Shown one piece after another: positions 46,698-60,400 of a stretch of 64,000 nt of DNA. The stretch comes from Chrysomallon squamiferum (Eukaryota; Mollusca; Gastropoda; Neomphalida; Peltospiridae). Location of the stretch: assembly GCA_012295275.1 (NCBI GenBank), contig CM022677.1, forward strand, positions 3,290,242-3,354,241. Reading direction: 5' to 3'. The position numbers and the translations under genes are program-made. Below the pieces are notes generated by a model that did no database searches, was not told the origin of the DNA, and saw only the letters and a list, made by a program, of their open reading frames with translations. Numbering within the stretch: position 1 is the first letter of the stretch; each line of letters starts with the position of its first letter.

Positions 46698-47639
46698 CTC
46701 ACAATCAAATGAAACTTTCATATACATATATATAAAGTTATACATAAATAACTTACTACTTTTGAAAAAGTAAATATAAAATAAATAAATAAATATAACA
46801 TTCTGAGAGAAAGAGACAGAGAAAGGGACAGACAGACAGACATCCCCAGACACTCGGATATGTACACATAGAAAAAGTACGTAAAAATATCTTATTAATA
46901 TATGCACTTAATAACTTCTGGCTCTAACTCTGCTTAATTATTATGCAGACGACACAAACAGAAATGGAATATTCAACTCTAAATACACACTTGCCAGTGC
47001 TATGTTTCCAGGAAAACAGATACACACAGAAATAACGAAAGTCAAAACACGTACAGCTGCGAGGCTACATAAAAAAGTAGATTCGTGAGCTCTGAGTATC
47101 CAGATCTCCGCCTTCCATCTGGGTTTGTTATTAGTTTTTTCTAAAACAACCTTTCATAAGTATGAAGTGCAAGAGCAATATAACATATCGGTGTATATTA
47201 TATACAGTTTATTCTGTTTCAACAGTTTATTAACATAGACCATGATCATACAGACTAATTCCTATTAGTAAATCAATAATAATCATAATCATAGTCATAA
47301 TAACAACAATAATAATAATAATAACAATACTCCTGTTATTTAATGATTACCACTCACAGCAAATGTCGAGTAACAAACACTTCGTGTTTCACAGTCTTCA
47401 TTTAGCAGACAACAAAAGTGTTTACTGATACAGTGGGAGATAATTCCTTTACCACTTGCATAAAGATAAAGCTTGAGTTATTTCCCCTTAGTGTTTCGAA
47501 GTTATTCTTAATTGTAGCTTTGGAATAAAAGCTTTTCATAAAACATCGTTTAATAAAAAAAATTAACAAAAAATTCCATGTTCTTACTTTGGACTTTCAA
47601 ATAAACAGGTACGTGTTCATACATAAATGGTAAGATTGC
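46698..47639. other. No gene recognised
   Basis: AT-rich, with a small AATAATAAT patch near 47306-47326. No motif or splice-bounded frame. Confidence 0.55.
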
Positions 47640-48650
47640 TAAACGCTTAAAACGAGACACAGGAGATAGACAAGGGGATCTGTTATTTCACTGTGTTTCC
47701 ATCTTTTATGTTGAGATTCTTGGAATCTTGGTAAGAAATAAGAAACGTATATACGGGATTGAGATAAACGGCAGCGAATTTAACATTTCACAGTTCGCCG
47801 ACGATAAAACTCTGTGAGCATCTGTGGAAACATTAAACTAGTTTACTGATATATCAGGTCTCAAAGTTAATATAAAACAAATATAATAAAATTAGCCAAC
47901 GACAAATTTGTTCATAAAAAAAAAGTGTTCAAAACAAAAATTAAAATGGACTACAGAATTCACAATACTTCGGGTACGGTTTTCCACGGATCTGTGCCAA
48001 ATACCAGAATTAAACTTTAATGCAAAGTTGAATGAGGTTAAAACGCTTCTTGAACAATGGTCAAAATGTTCTTTCTCACCTCTAGGAAAAATTACTGCAA
48101 TCAAAAGTTCTTTTTTATCGAAAGTTGTTTGTTTTTTCTTCACTGACAAATCCAACAAACTATTTCTTTAAACTAGTAGAAACCTATCTCTTTCAGTGTA
48201 TTTGGCCCCCCTGAAGATGAGCCATGTCTTATGTGGTCCGCTACTAGAAATAGATTGCCGATGCTTTATCTTGAGTTTCACTGACACTAGTTTTAGGGTC
48301 AGCCTACAGTGAAGCAAAATTGCTGAAACGCACAAATTCCTTTTCTAAAAATGAATTGTATATAGGGTTAAACTTTCTAGAGAAATGTGCAACGATAAGG
48401 GACAAGATAAAAATACTATGTCAGTAGATTTAGTATAACGTTCATATTAAAACTGATTATAAATCTGATTATTATAAGACGCTGGCAAAGAAAGGAATTT
48501 TAGTTCTAAAATAACGTTTTGTTAATGCCACCTGGCTTTCATGCATTGCATTTTGTAGAAAAGAAAATATAACTTTAGACCACTATTTACAGTTTACAAA
48601 GGCGTGATGCTAGCTGTTAATAACTAGTATAAACTGTTTTTATAAAATAT
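47640..48650 (+). pseudogene. L1/Tx1-like reverse transcriptase relic
   Basis: About 47648-47880 translates to RLKRDTGDRQGDLLFHCVSI, FYVEILGILVRNKKRIYGIE and INGSEFNISQFADDKTL, then DISGLKVN. This is RT motif B (RQGDP-like), the E-I-L-G-I helix, the catalytic (F/Y)ADD, and the ISGLK(V/L)N string typical of L1/Tx1-type LINEs. The frame 47908-48171 continues with FTILRVRFSTDL ... EVKTLLEQWSKCSFSPLGKI and TAIKS, the following domain of the same clade. Beyond it, weak matches reach about 48650. Stops and frameshifts throughout; both ends are missing. Confidence 0.75.
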
Positions 48651-49593
48651 ATAAGAAAGCTAAATGGCAGGATATTTTGGTACAGCGGTCTGTGACAAAT
48701 GGTGGACAAGTGAAAATCTTCTTCCACTCAAAGGTAACTTCAGACACAGAGCTTAGATAATATCAGTGTAAGATCTTGTTAGTTATCATGTCAACTAGTA
48801 AGCATTTCCTATTATATGGTAGAAGAAAGACTGAGATAAATATGAATATGTTTAGTGAAATTTAATGCGCTTCATGTAAATAAGTTCAGACATTCTGTAA
48901 ATATGAGATAAATATTCAAGGATAGAATATGCAAAAATATACAAAGTTTTAATTTATTTTTCTGTCATGCCATTTTGTATGTTTCTTGCAATAATGTGTA
49001 CTTTCATTTATATGAAGAAAAATTTATATCTCTAAAACATGTTAATTCTTCCTCTTCTTCTTCTTCTTCTTCTTCTTCTTATTATTCTTATTATTATTAT
49101 TGTTGTTGTTGTTGTTGTTGTTTTTACAGATGCTATGGAGTCTTCTGTATTTTAATACATTAATTTACTCTTTTTTTATTAGCGTATATTAGTTGTATCA
49201 TGTATCATTTGTAAAGAAAAATACCAACAGATAAATAAAAAAGGAAAAAGTGATATAAATAAATAAATATATCTATAAATATATCACACCAATAATGAGT
49301 ACAACTGTTACTGTTTGAACAATGCTATTTTGTTATACTAAACATAATAAAGCTGGTATTTATCACACCTGTGTTTAGATCGCTCTGACTCATAACACTT
49401 ACAAATAAATGAGTGTCCCGTGTACTCTGATTCACCATTACATTGCATATTTCACGATCGTAGTATAACGTTTCTTGTCGCCAACACAACTGACACGCTA
49501 TTCTTATCTGACCAACTTAACAGACACTTGTTAACATAACTTTTTCATCGACCTACTGAGTGAGAAATAAATATTAATATTTTACAGACAAAA

Positions 49594-49641
<48 letters not shown>

Positions 49642-49985
49642 AAAAAACAAACACTTTGTATGTATCTACCGCTATACGTGGTGTGACTTGTGCGATATCT
49701 GGTTTCAATCACGTGCTTATCAGCAGACGACTTAGTAAACAGCGACACACAGAAAATATTTCAGTGACCTTGTCAAGCAGAAAGGAGTCAGTTCTAGGAA
49801 AACCACTCACAAACAAGACGCATTATTCAGAAGTAGTCGGCCATTTTGAAATTTGAAGGTATTTGTATTTTATTTTGATTTAATATATGCCGTACTATTG
49901 CTTTGCTTAAAACAAATCAGACATTTTGAACTTGTAATCTATTTTGTCTTAACTATAAATTTGTGTGGGAATTTAGATAAAGGCG

Positions 49986-50024
<39 letters not shown>

Positions 50025-50119
50025 AGTTTATGAGAAACATCGATAAACTTATTTAATAATAATAATAATAATAATATTAATGCTATCGTCCTTATAATAA
50101 TAATTATTATTCTATTAGC

Positions 50120-50150
<31 letters not shown>

Positions 50151-50453
50151 GTAGTAGTGGGACTAGTAGCAGTAGTAGTAGTACTGGTCCTAGTAGTAGC
50201 AGCAGTAGTAGTTGTAAAGTATAGTTCAATATATCGTTGACAGCTTATGCTATATATTCATCAGTCTTTTACTTTATTTCATTTTATTTATTTATTTATA
50301 GATCCCTGATCTATGTGATCAATAGTAGAGTCGTTAAACAGAAATAACTCATTTCTAAGAAATTATCGATCAGGAAGTTTTTCAGATAGGTAACTATTTT
50401 GAACCTATAAAGTAGTGTATATTTTTTTTAATTTTATTCAAATTTATTTAATT

Positions 50454-50524
<71 letters not shown>

Positions 50525-50785
50525 TTTGCGTGTGTTCCTTTCATTGTTTCTTCTTTTCTTCATTCGTTCCTTCCTTGTTGCCTAACGTTGATTGGTCTGT
50601 CACCCGTTCCAGCCAGGGTATAAAATGTTATTGTATTTGTTTTCATCTACAATGGAAAATATCCAAAAAGAAAAAAGAAGAAACATTATCGCCATATAAC
50701 AAACTCCTAAATGATTCTTGCCATCTGGTATATGGAAGGTGTAATTAGAGGATGCGATAATATTATCTCATATAATTTGTATTAG

Positions 50786-50873
<88 letters not shown>

Positions 50874-51270
50874 CAGTGTTAGTAGTTGTTGTTGTTGTTG
50901 TTGTAGTACTACTACTATTGTTGGTTGTCTATGGAAAGTGCCACTAGAGGATTTGATCATATTATCTCATATATTTTTTGTTATTATTATTATTTACGAG
51001 TTTGTTTGGCGGTTGTCTTTATTGTCTTTCTACACTTATGGGCAGACAGTGTAGTAACAATTAACTTGTCAGATCGCTTAAATAACACCCGAGTATATCT
51101 TTGTGTATCTCGCGTACCAGTGTCACGCTGTTTTTTTATGACCTACATAACAAGCAAACAGTCAGTGTTAGATTACATTGAAACTGGTCAGGCAAGCCTC
51201 GTCAGAGAAATAAGATACGTATTATTAATTTATTCAGTATACTGCAAAACATATTATATTATTATTATTG
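48651..51270. repeat. AT-rich, microsatellite-dense stretch, no gene
   Basis: Tracts include (CTT)n and (TTG)n at about 49050-49122, (AT)n at 49598-49628, (TTA)n at about 49990-50020, (AAT)n at 50057-50077, (AGT)n at 50120-50215, (TTA)n/(TTTA)n at 50455-50527, (TTA)n/(GTA)n at 50794-50875 and (GTT)n at 50886-50902. About 45 bp at 50730-50785 recur, diverged, at 50930-50985. Open frames here are triplet-repeat artefacts. Confidence 0.8.
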
Positions 51271-51470
51271 NNNNNNNNNNNNNNNNNNNNNNNNNNNNNN
51301 NNNNNNNNNNNNNNNNNNNNNNNNNNNNNNNNNNNNNNNNNNNNNNNNNNNNNNNNNNNNNNNNNNNNNNNNNNNNNNNNNNNNNNNNNNNNNNNNNNNN
51401 NNNNNNNNNNNNNNNNNNNNNNNNNNNNNNNNNNNNNNNNNNNNNNNNNNNNNNNNNNNNNNNNNNNNNN
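51271..51470. other. Assembly gap of 200 N
   Basis: Exactly 200 N between (TTA)n sequence and the first satellite unit; true size unknown. Confidence 0.98.
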
Positions 51471-54400
51471 GTACTGACTTGCATCCTCTCTGACTTAGGT
51501 ACTTGCTTCCTTGCTTACTTAGGTCATTATTTACGTAATTACTTAATTTATTTCTTTTACTTAGATAATTGTTAATGCACTTACTTGCATTCTCACTCAA
51601 GTAAGTTGCAACCCTTGTTTTACTAAGGTCATTATTTACGTACTTACTTACGCTGTTACTGAGATAATTGTTAATGTACAAATTTTTATTTTCACTTTAG
51701 TTGCCTGCCTGTTGCCAACTTAGATCATTATTTTACGTACTTACTTCTTTCTTTTTCTTACTTAGATAATTGCTAATGCATTTTATTTAGGTTATTATTT
51801 ACTAAACTAACTTATTACCCTAACCTAGGACATTAGTAGTGAAGTTACTTTCATTCTTACTCACATAATTATAAATCTACTGACTTTGCATCTCTCTTAC
51901 TTAGGTACTTGCTTCCCTTGTTTACTTAGGTCATTATTTTAGGTAAGTACTAAATTTATTTTTTACTTAGATAATTGGTAACGCATTTTTATTTGCATTC
52001 TCACAAAGTAAGTTGCATTTTTTTACTTAGGTCATTATTTACGTACTTACTTTATGTTGTTACTGAGATAATTGTTAATGTACAAATTTGCATTTTAAAT
52101 TAGTTGCTCGCTTCCTACCAACTTAGATCATTATTTAAGTACTTACTTACTTTCTTTCTTAGTTAGATAAATTGTTAATGTACTTACTTAGGTTAATATT
52201 TACTAACTCACTCGCTTACTTGCTAACCTAGGACATTTGTTAAGTAGTTACTTTCATTCTTACTCACATAATTGTAAGTGTACTGACTTGCATTCTCTCT
52301 GACTTAGGTACTTTGCATCTTCCTTGTTTACTTAGGTCATTATTTATTAATTACTTAATTTATTTTTACTTAGATAATTGTTAATGTAATTTCATTTGCA
52401 TTCTCACTAAGTAGTTGCAACCTTGCTTACTAAGGTCATTATTTTATGTACTTACTTTATTTATGTTCTTACTGAGATAATTGTTAATGTACAAATTTGT
52501 ATTTTCACTTAGTTGCTCATTTCTGCTGCCAACTTAGATCATTATTTACGTTTTTTTACTTTTTTTCTTACTTAGATAATTGCTAATGTACTCATTTTAG
52601 GTTACCATTTACTAAACTTCCTTTTACTTCCTAACCTAGGACATTAGTTAAGTAGTTACTTACATTCTTACTCACATAATTATAAATCTACTGACTTGCA
52701 TCTCTTACTTAGGTACTTGCTTCCTTTGCTTTACTTTAGGTCATTATTTAGGTAAGTACTTAAATTTATTTTTTTACTTAGATAATTGTTAACGTACTTT
52801 CATTTTGCATTCTCACCAAGTAAGTTGCAAACCTTGCTTTTACTTAGGTCATTTATTTACGTATTACTTACTTGTTGTTACTGAGATAATTGTTAATGTA
52901 CAAATTTTATTTTAAATTAGTTGCTCGCTTCCTTACCAACTTAGATCATTATTTAAGTAATTTTACTTACTTTTTTTCTTAGTTAGATAATTGTTAATGT
53001 ACTTTACTTAGGTTAATATTTATTTACTAACCACCTGCTTACTTGCTAACCTAGGACATTTGTTAAGTAGTTACTTTTCATTCTTTTACTCACATAATTG
53101 TAAGTGTACTGACTTGCATCTCTCTGACTTAGGTACTTGCTTTCCTTGTTTACTTAGGTCATTATTTTACGTAATTACTTAATTTATTTTTTACTTAGAT
53201 AATTGTTAATGTAATTTTTTTTGCATTCCTCACTAAGTAAGTTGCAACCTTTGTTTACTAAGGTCATTATTTTACGTATTTTACTTTCATGTTCTTACTG
53301 AGATAATTGTTAATGTACAAATTTGTATTTTTCACTTAGTTGCTCTGCTCTGCTGCCAACTTAGATCATTATTTTACGTACTTAATTTTACTTTCTTTCT
53401 TTAACTTAGATAATTAGATAATTGCTAATGTACTTACTTAGGTTTATTTACTATTTACTAACTAAACTGTTTTTACTTCCTAACCTAGGACATTAGTTAA
53501 GTAGTTACTTACATTCTTACTCACATAATTATAAATCTACTGACTTGCACTCTCTCTCTTACTTAGGTAATTTGCTTCCTTTGCTTATTTAGGTCATTAT
53601 TTAGGTAAGTACTAAATTTATTTTTATTTAGATAATTGTTAACGTACTTTATTTGCATTCTCACCTAAGTAAGTTGCAACCTATTTGCTTTACTTAGGTC
53701 ATTATTTTACGTATTTACTTATTGTTGTTACTGAGATAATTGTTAATGTACAAATTTTGTATTTTTAAATTAGTTGCTGCCTTCCTTACCAACTTAGATC
53801 ATTATTTTTTATTTTACTTACTTTACTCTTTCTTTTCTTAGTTAGATAATTGTTAATGTACTTACTTAGGTTAATATTTATTTAACTAACTAACCTACCT
53901 TACTTGCTAACCTAGGACATTAGTTAAGTAAGTTTTCATTCTTACTCACATAATTGTAAGTGTACTGACTTGCATTCTCTCTGACTTAGGTACTTGCTTC
54001 CTTGCTTACTTAGGTCATTATTTTTATGTAATTACTTAATTTATTTCTTTACTTAGATAATTGTTAATGTACTTTACTTTTTGCATTCTCACTAAGTAAG
54101 TTGCAACCTTGCTTTACTTAGGTCATTATTTTACGTACTTTATTTTTACGTTGTTACTGAGATAATTGTTAATGTACAAATTTGTATTTTCACTTAGTTG
54201 CTGCTTCTGTTGCCAACTTAGATCATTATTTATTGTACTTACTTACTTACTCTCTTTCTTACTTAGATAATTGTTAATGTACTTACTTAGGTTACTATTT
54301 TACTAAACTAACTTTTAGCTTTATTTCCTAACCTAGGACATTAGTTAAGTAGTTACTTTACATTCTTACTCACATAATTGTAAATCTACTGACTTGCATT

Positions 54401-57400
54401 CTCTCTTACTTAGGTACTTGCTTCCTTGCTTACTTAGGTCATTATTTAGGTAAGTACTAAATTTATTTCTTTTATTTAGATAATTGGTAACGTAATTTAT
54501 TTTGCATTCCTCACAAAGTAAGTTGCATTTTTTTGCTTACTTTAGGTCATTATTTTTACGTACTTACTTTATGTTGTTACTGAGATAATTGTTAATGTAC
54601 AAATTTGCATTTTAAATTAGTTGCTCGCTTCCTTACCAACTTAGATCATTATTTAAGTACTTACTTACTTTCTTTCTTAGTTAGATAATTGTTAATGTAC
54701 TTACTTAGGTTAATATTTACTAACTCACTCGCTTACTTGCTAACCTAGGACATTAGTTAAGTAGTTACTTTCATTCTTACTCACATAATTGTAAGTCCAC
54801 TGACTTGCATCTCTCTCTGACTTAGGGTACTTGCTTCCCTTTGCTTTACTTAGGTCATTATTTTACGTAATTACTTAATTTATTTCTTACTTAGATAATT
54901 GTTAATGTACTTTTTTTGCATTCTCACTAAGTAAGTTGCAACCTTTACTTACTAGGTCATTATTTCATGTATTTTATTTATGCTGTTACTGAGATAATTG
55001 TTAATGTACAAATTTTATTTTCACTTTAGTTGCTCTGCTCTCCTGCCAACTTAGATCATTATTTATGTAATTTTACTTACTTTCTTTCTTACTTTAGATA
55101 AATTGTTAATGTAATTTTACTTTTAGGTTATTTATTTACTAAACTCACTCTGCTTACTTTGCTAACCTAGGGACATTAGTTAAGCAGTTACTTTTTACAT
55201 TCTTACTCACATAATTATAAAATGTAACTGACTTGCATCTCTCTTGACTTAGGTACTTGCTTCCCTTGTTTACTTAGGTCATTATTTAGGTAAGTAATTT
55301 AAATTTATTTCTTTTACTTAGATAATTGTTAACGTAATTTTATTTTGCATTCTCACTCACCAAAGTTGCAACCTTGCTTTACTTAGGTCATTATTTATTT
55401 AATTTACTTTTTATGTTGTTGTTACTGAGATAATTGTTAATGTACAAATTTGTATTTAAATTAGTTGCCTGCTTTGTTTACCAACTTAGATCATTATTTT
55501 TTTTAATTTACTTACTTTTTTTTTCTTAGTTAGATAATTGTTAATGTAACTTACTTACTTAGGTTAATATTTTACTAACTCACTGCTTACTTATTTGCTA
55601 ACCCTAGGACATTTGTTAAGTAGTTACTTTCATTCTTACTCACATAATTGTAAGTGTACTGACTTTGCATTCTCTCTGACTTAGGTACTTGCTTCCTTTG
55701 CTTTACATTTTAGGTCATTATTTTACGTAATTACTTAATTTTTATTTTTACTTAGATAATTGTTAATGTAATTTATTTTGCATTCTCACTAACTAAGTAA
55801 GTTGCAACCTTTGTTTACTTAAGGTCATTATTTTTATGTACTTACTTAATGTTTGTTACTGAGATAATTGTTAATGTACAAATTTTTATTTTTAACTTAG
55901 TTGCCTGCTTCCTTACCAACTTAGATCATTATCATTTATTTACTTTTCTTTCTTTCTTAGTTAGATAAGTTAATGTACTTAACTTACTATTTTAGGGTTT
56001 ATTTACTAACTAAACCACTTTTTTTGCTAACCTAGGACATTAGTTAAAGCAGTTACTTTATTTCATTCTTACTCACATAATTGTAAATGTACTGACTTGC
56101 ATTCTCTCTGACTTAGGTACTTGCTTCCTTTGTTTACTTTTAGGTCATTATTTAGGTAATTACTTAAATTTATTTTTTACTTAGATAATTGTTAATGTAC
56201 TTATTTTGCATTCCTCACACCAAGTAAGTTGCAAACCTTGCTTTACTTAGGTCATTATTTTACGTAATTTACTTTCATGTTGTTACTGAGATAATTGTTA
56301 ATGTACAAATTTGTATTTTAAATTAGTTGTTGCTCTGCTTCCTGCCAACTTAGATCATTATTTAAGTACTTTACTTTACTTTTCTTTCTTAGTTAGATAA
56401 TTGTTAATGTAATTTTATTTAGGTTTATTTATTTATTAAACTAACCACCTGCTTACTTGCTAACCCTAGGACATTAGTTAAGTAGTTACTTTCATTCTTA
56501 CTCACACATAATTTGTAAACCCACTGACTTTGCATCCTCTCCTGACTTAGGTTCTTGCTTCCTTGTTTTTTACTTAGGTCATTTATTTTAGGTAATTACT
56601 TAAATTTATTTTTTTACTTAGATAATTGTTAACGTACTTATTTTGCATTCTCACCAAGTAAGTTGCAACCTTGCTTTTTACTTAGGTCATTATTTATAAT
56701 TTTACTTATGTTGTTACTGAGATAATTGTTAATGTACAAATTTTTATTTTTAAATTAGTTGCTCTGCTTCTGTTACCAACTTAGATCATTATTTATTTAA
56801 TTTACTTTTTCTTTCTTTTCTTAGTTAGATAATTGTTAATGTATTTTATTTTAGGTTAATATTTACTAACTCACTGCTTACTTTTAACCTAGGACATTAG
56901 TTAAGTAGTTACTTTCATTCTTACTCACATAAATTGTAAATGTACTGACTTGCATCTCCTCCTGACTTAGGTACTTGCTTCCCTTGCTTACATTTAGGTC
57001 ATTATTTTATGTAATTACTTAATTTATTTTTACTTAGATAATTGTTAATGTACTTTTATTTGCATTCTCTCTAACTAAGTAAGTTGCAAACCTTGCTTTA
57101 CTAAGGTCATTATTTTACGTACTTATTTAATGTTGTTACTGAGATAATTGTTAATGTACAAATTTTGTATTTTTAAAATTAGTTGCTCTGCCTGTTACCA
57201 ACTTAGATCATTATTTTATGTACTTTTACTTTACTTTCTTTCTTAGTTAGATAATTGTTAATGTAATGTATTTACTTTTAGGTTACTATTTACTAAACCA
57301 CCTGCTTACTTGCTAACCTAGGACATTAGTTAAGTAGTTACTTTACATTCTTACTCACATAATTGTAAATGTACTGACTGACTTTGCATCTCTCTGACTT

Positions 57401-60400
57401 AGGTACTTGCTTCCTTGTTTACTTAGGTCATTATTTTAGGTAATTACTTAATTTATTTTACTTTAGATAATTGTTAATGTACTTATTTGCATTCTCACCA
57501 AGTAAGTTGCAACCTGTTTGCTTATTTAGGTCATTATTTTTTTGTATTTAATTTTTGTTGTTACTGAGATAATTGTTAATGTACAAATTTTTATTTTTAA
57601 ATTAGTTGCTCTGCTTCTTTTACCAACTTAGATCATTATTTTTATTTACTTACTTTCTTTCTTTCTTAGTTAGATAATTGTTAATGTAATTCTTACTTAG
57701 GTTAATATTTTACTAAACTCCACTGCCACTTTGCTAAACCTAGGACATTAGTTAAGTAGTTACTTTCATTCTTACTCACATAATTGTAAATGTACTGACT
57801 TGCATTCTCTCTGACTTAGGTATTTTGCTTCCCTTGTTTACTTAGGTCATTATTTAGGTAATTATTTAATTTATTTCTTTTACTTAGATAATTGTTAATG
57901 TACTTACATTTTTTTGCATTCTCACCAAGTAAGTTGCAACCTTTGTTTTACTTAAGGTCATTATTTTACGTACTTTTACTTTTATGTTGTTACTGAGATA
58001 ATTGTTAATGTACAAATTTGTATTTTAAATTAGTTGCTCAGCTTGCCTTGCCAACTTAGATCATTATTTAATGTACTTACTTACTTTTTTTCTTAGTTAG
58101 ATAATTGTTAATGTAATTTTACTTAGGTTAATATTTACTAAACTACCTGCTTACTTACTAACCTAGGACATTAGTTAAGTAGTTACTTTACATTCTTACT
58201 CACATAATTGTAAAATGTACTGACTTGCATTCTCTCTGACTGACTTAGGTACTTGCTTCCCTTGTTTACTTTATTATTTCATATTAGGTAATTACATTTA
58301 ATTTATTTATTTTACTTAGATAATTGTTAACGTAATTTATTTTGCATTCTCACCAAGTAAGTTGCAACCTTGTTTTTTACTTAGGTCATTATTTATGTAC
58401 TTTACTTACGTTGTTACTGAGATAATTGTTAATGTACAAATTTTATTTTAAATTAGTTGCTCTGCTTCTGTTTACCAACTTAGATCATTATTTTAAGTAC
58501 TTATTTTCCTTTTTTCTTAGTTAGATAATTGTTAATGTACTTACTTAGGTTAATATTTACTAAACTCACACTGCTTTACTTTTGCTAACCTAGGACATTA
58601 GTTAAGTAGTTACTTTCATTCTTACCACACATAATTGTGTAATGTACTGACTTGCATTCTCTCTGACTTAGGTACTTTGGTTTCCTTTGTTTTACTTAGG
58701 TCATTATTTATGTAATTACTTAATTTATTTTTACTTAGATAATTGTTAATGTAATTTTATTTGCATTCCTCACCAAGTAAGTTGCAACCTTGTTTTTTTA
58801 AGGTCATTATTTTATGTACTTACTTATGTTGTTACTGAGATAATTGTTAATGTACAAATTTGTATTTTCACTTAGTTGCTCGCTTCGTTGCCAACTTAGA
58901 TCATTATTTACGTACTTACTTACTTTCTTTCTTACTTAGATAATTGCTAATGTACTTACTTAGGTTACTATTTACTAAACTACTCGCTTACTTCCTAACC
59001 TAGGACATTAGTTAAGTAGTTACTTACATTCTTACTCACATAATTGAAAATCTACTGACTTGCATTCTCTCTTACTTAGGTACTTGCTTCCTTGCTTACT
59101 TAGGTCATTATTTAGGTAAGTACTAAATTTATTTCTTAGATAATTGGTAACGTACTTACTTGCATTCTCACTAAGTAAGTTGCATTCTTGCTTACTTAGG
59201 TCATTATTTACGTACTTACTTACGTTGTTACTGAGATAATTGTTAATGTACAAATTTGCATTTTAAATTAGTTGCTCGCTTCCTTACCAACTTAGATCAT
59301 TATTTAAGTACTTACTTACTTTCTTTCTTAGTTAGATAATTGTTAATGTACTTACTTAGGTTAATATTTACTAACTCACTCGCTTACTTGCTAACCTAGG
59401 ACATTTGTTAAGTAGTTACTTTCATTCTTACTCACATAATTGTAAGTGTACTGACTTGCATTCTCTCTGACTTAGGTACTTGCTTCCTTGCTTACTTAGG
59501 TCATTATTTACGTAATTACTTAATTTATTTCTTACTTAGATAATTGTTAATGTACTTACTTGCATTCTCACTAAGTAAGTTGCAACCTTGCTTACTAAGG
59601 TCATTATTTACGTACTTACTTACGTTGTTACTGAGATAATTGTTAATGTACAAATTTGTATTTTCACTTAGTTGCTCGCTTCGTTGCCAACTTAGATCAT
59701 TATTGTATTTACTTTACTTTCTTTTTCTTACTTAGATAATTGTTAATGTAATTTACTTAGGGTTATTTATTTACTAAACTTACACTGCTTTACTTCCTAA
59801 CCTAGGACATTAGTTAAGTAGTTACTTACATTCTTACTCACATAATTATAAATCTACTGACTTGCATTCTCTCTTACTTAGGTACTTGCTTCCTTGCTTA
59901 CTTAGGTCATTATTTAGGTAAGTACTAAATTTATTTCTTACTTAGATAATTGGTAACGTACTTACTTGCATTCTCACTAAGTAAGTTGCATTCTTGCTTA
60001 CTTAGGTCATTATTTACGTACTTACTTACGTTGTTACTGAGATAATTGTTAATGTACAAATTTGCATTTTAAATTAGTTGCTCGCTTCCTTACCAACTTA
60101 GATCATTATTTATTTACTTACTTACTTCCTTTCTTTCTTAGTTAGATAATTGTTAATGTACTTACTTAGGTTAATATTTACTAACTCACTCGCTTACTTG
60201 CTAACCTAGGACATTTGTTAAGTAGTTACTTTCATTCTTACTCACATAATTGTAAGTGTACTGACTTGCATTCTCTCTGACTTAGGTACTTGCTTCCTTG
60301 CTTACTTAGGTCATTATTTACGTAATTACTTAATTTATTTCTTACTTAGATAATTGTTAATGTACTTACTTGCATTCTCACTAACTAAGTAAGTTGCAAC

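Noticed and set aside
47892-48171. Minus-strand 88-codon frame
   Set aside because: It is the shadow of the L1/Tx1-like RT relic on the plus strand.
49545-51010. Short frames with poly-Ile, poly-Leu or poly-Tyr
   Set aside because: All are triplet microsatellites (TTA, AGT, GTA) read in frame.
51265-51681. Frames crossing the N gap and into the satellite
   Set aside because: They include unknown residues and satellite sequence; no real coding evidence.
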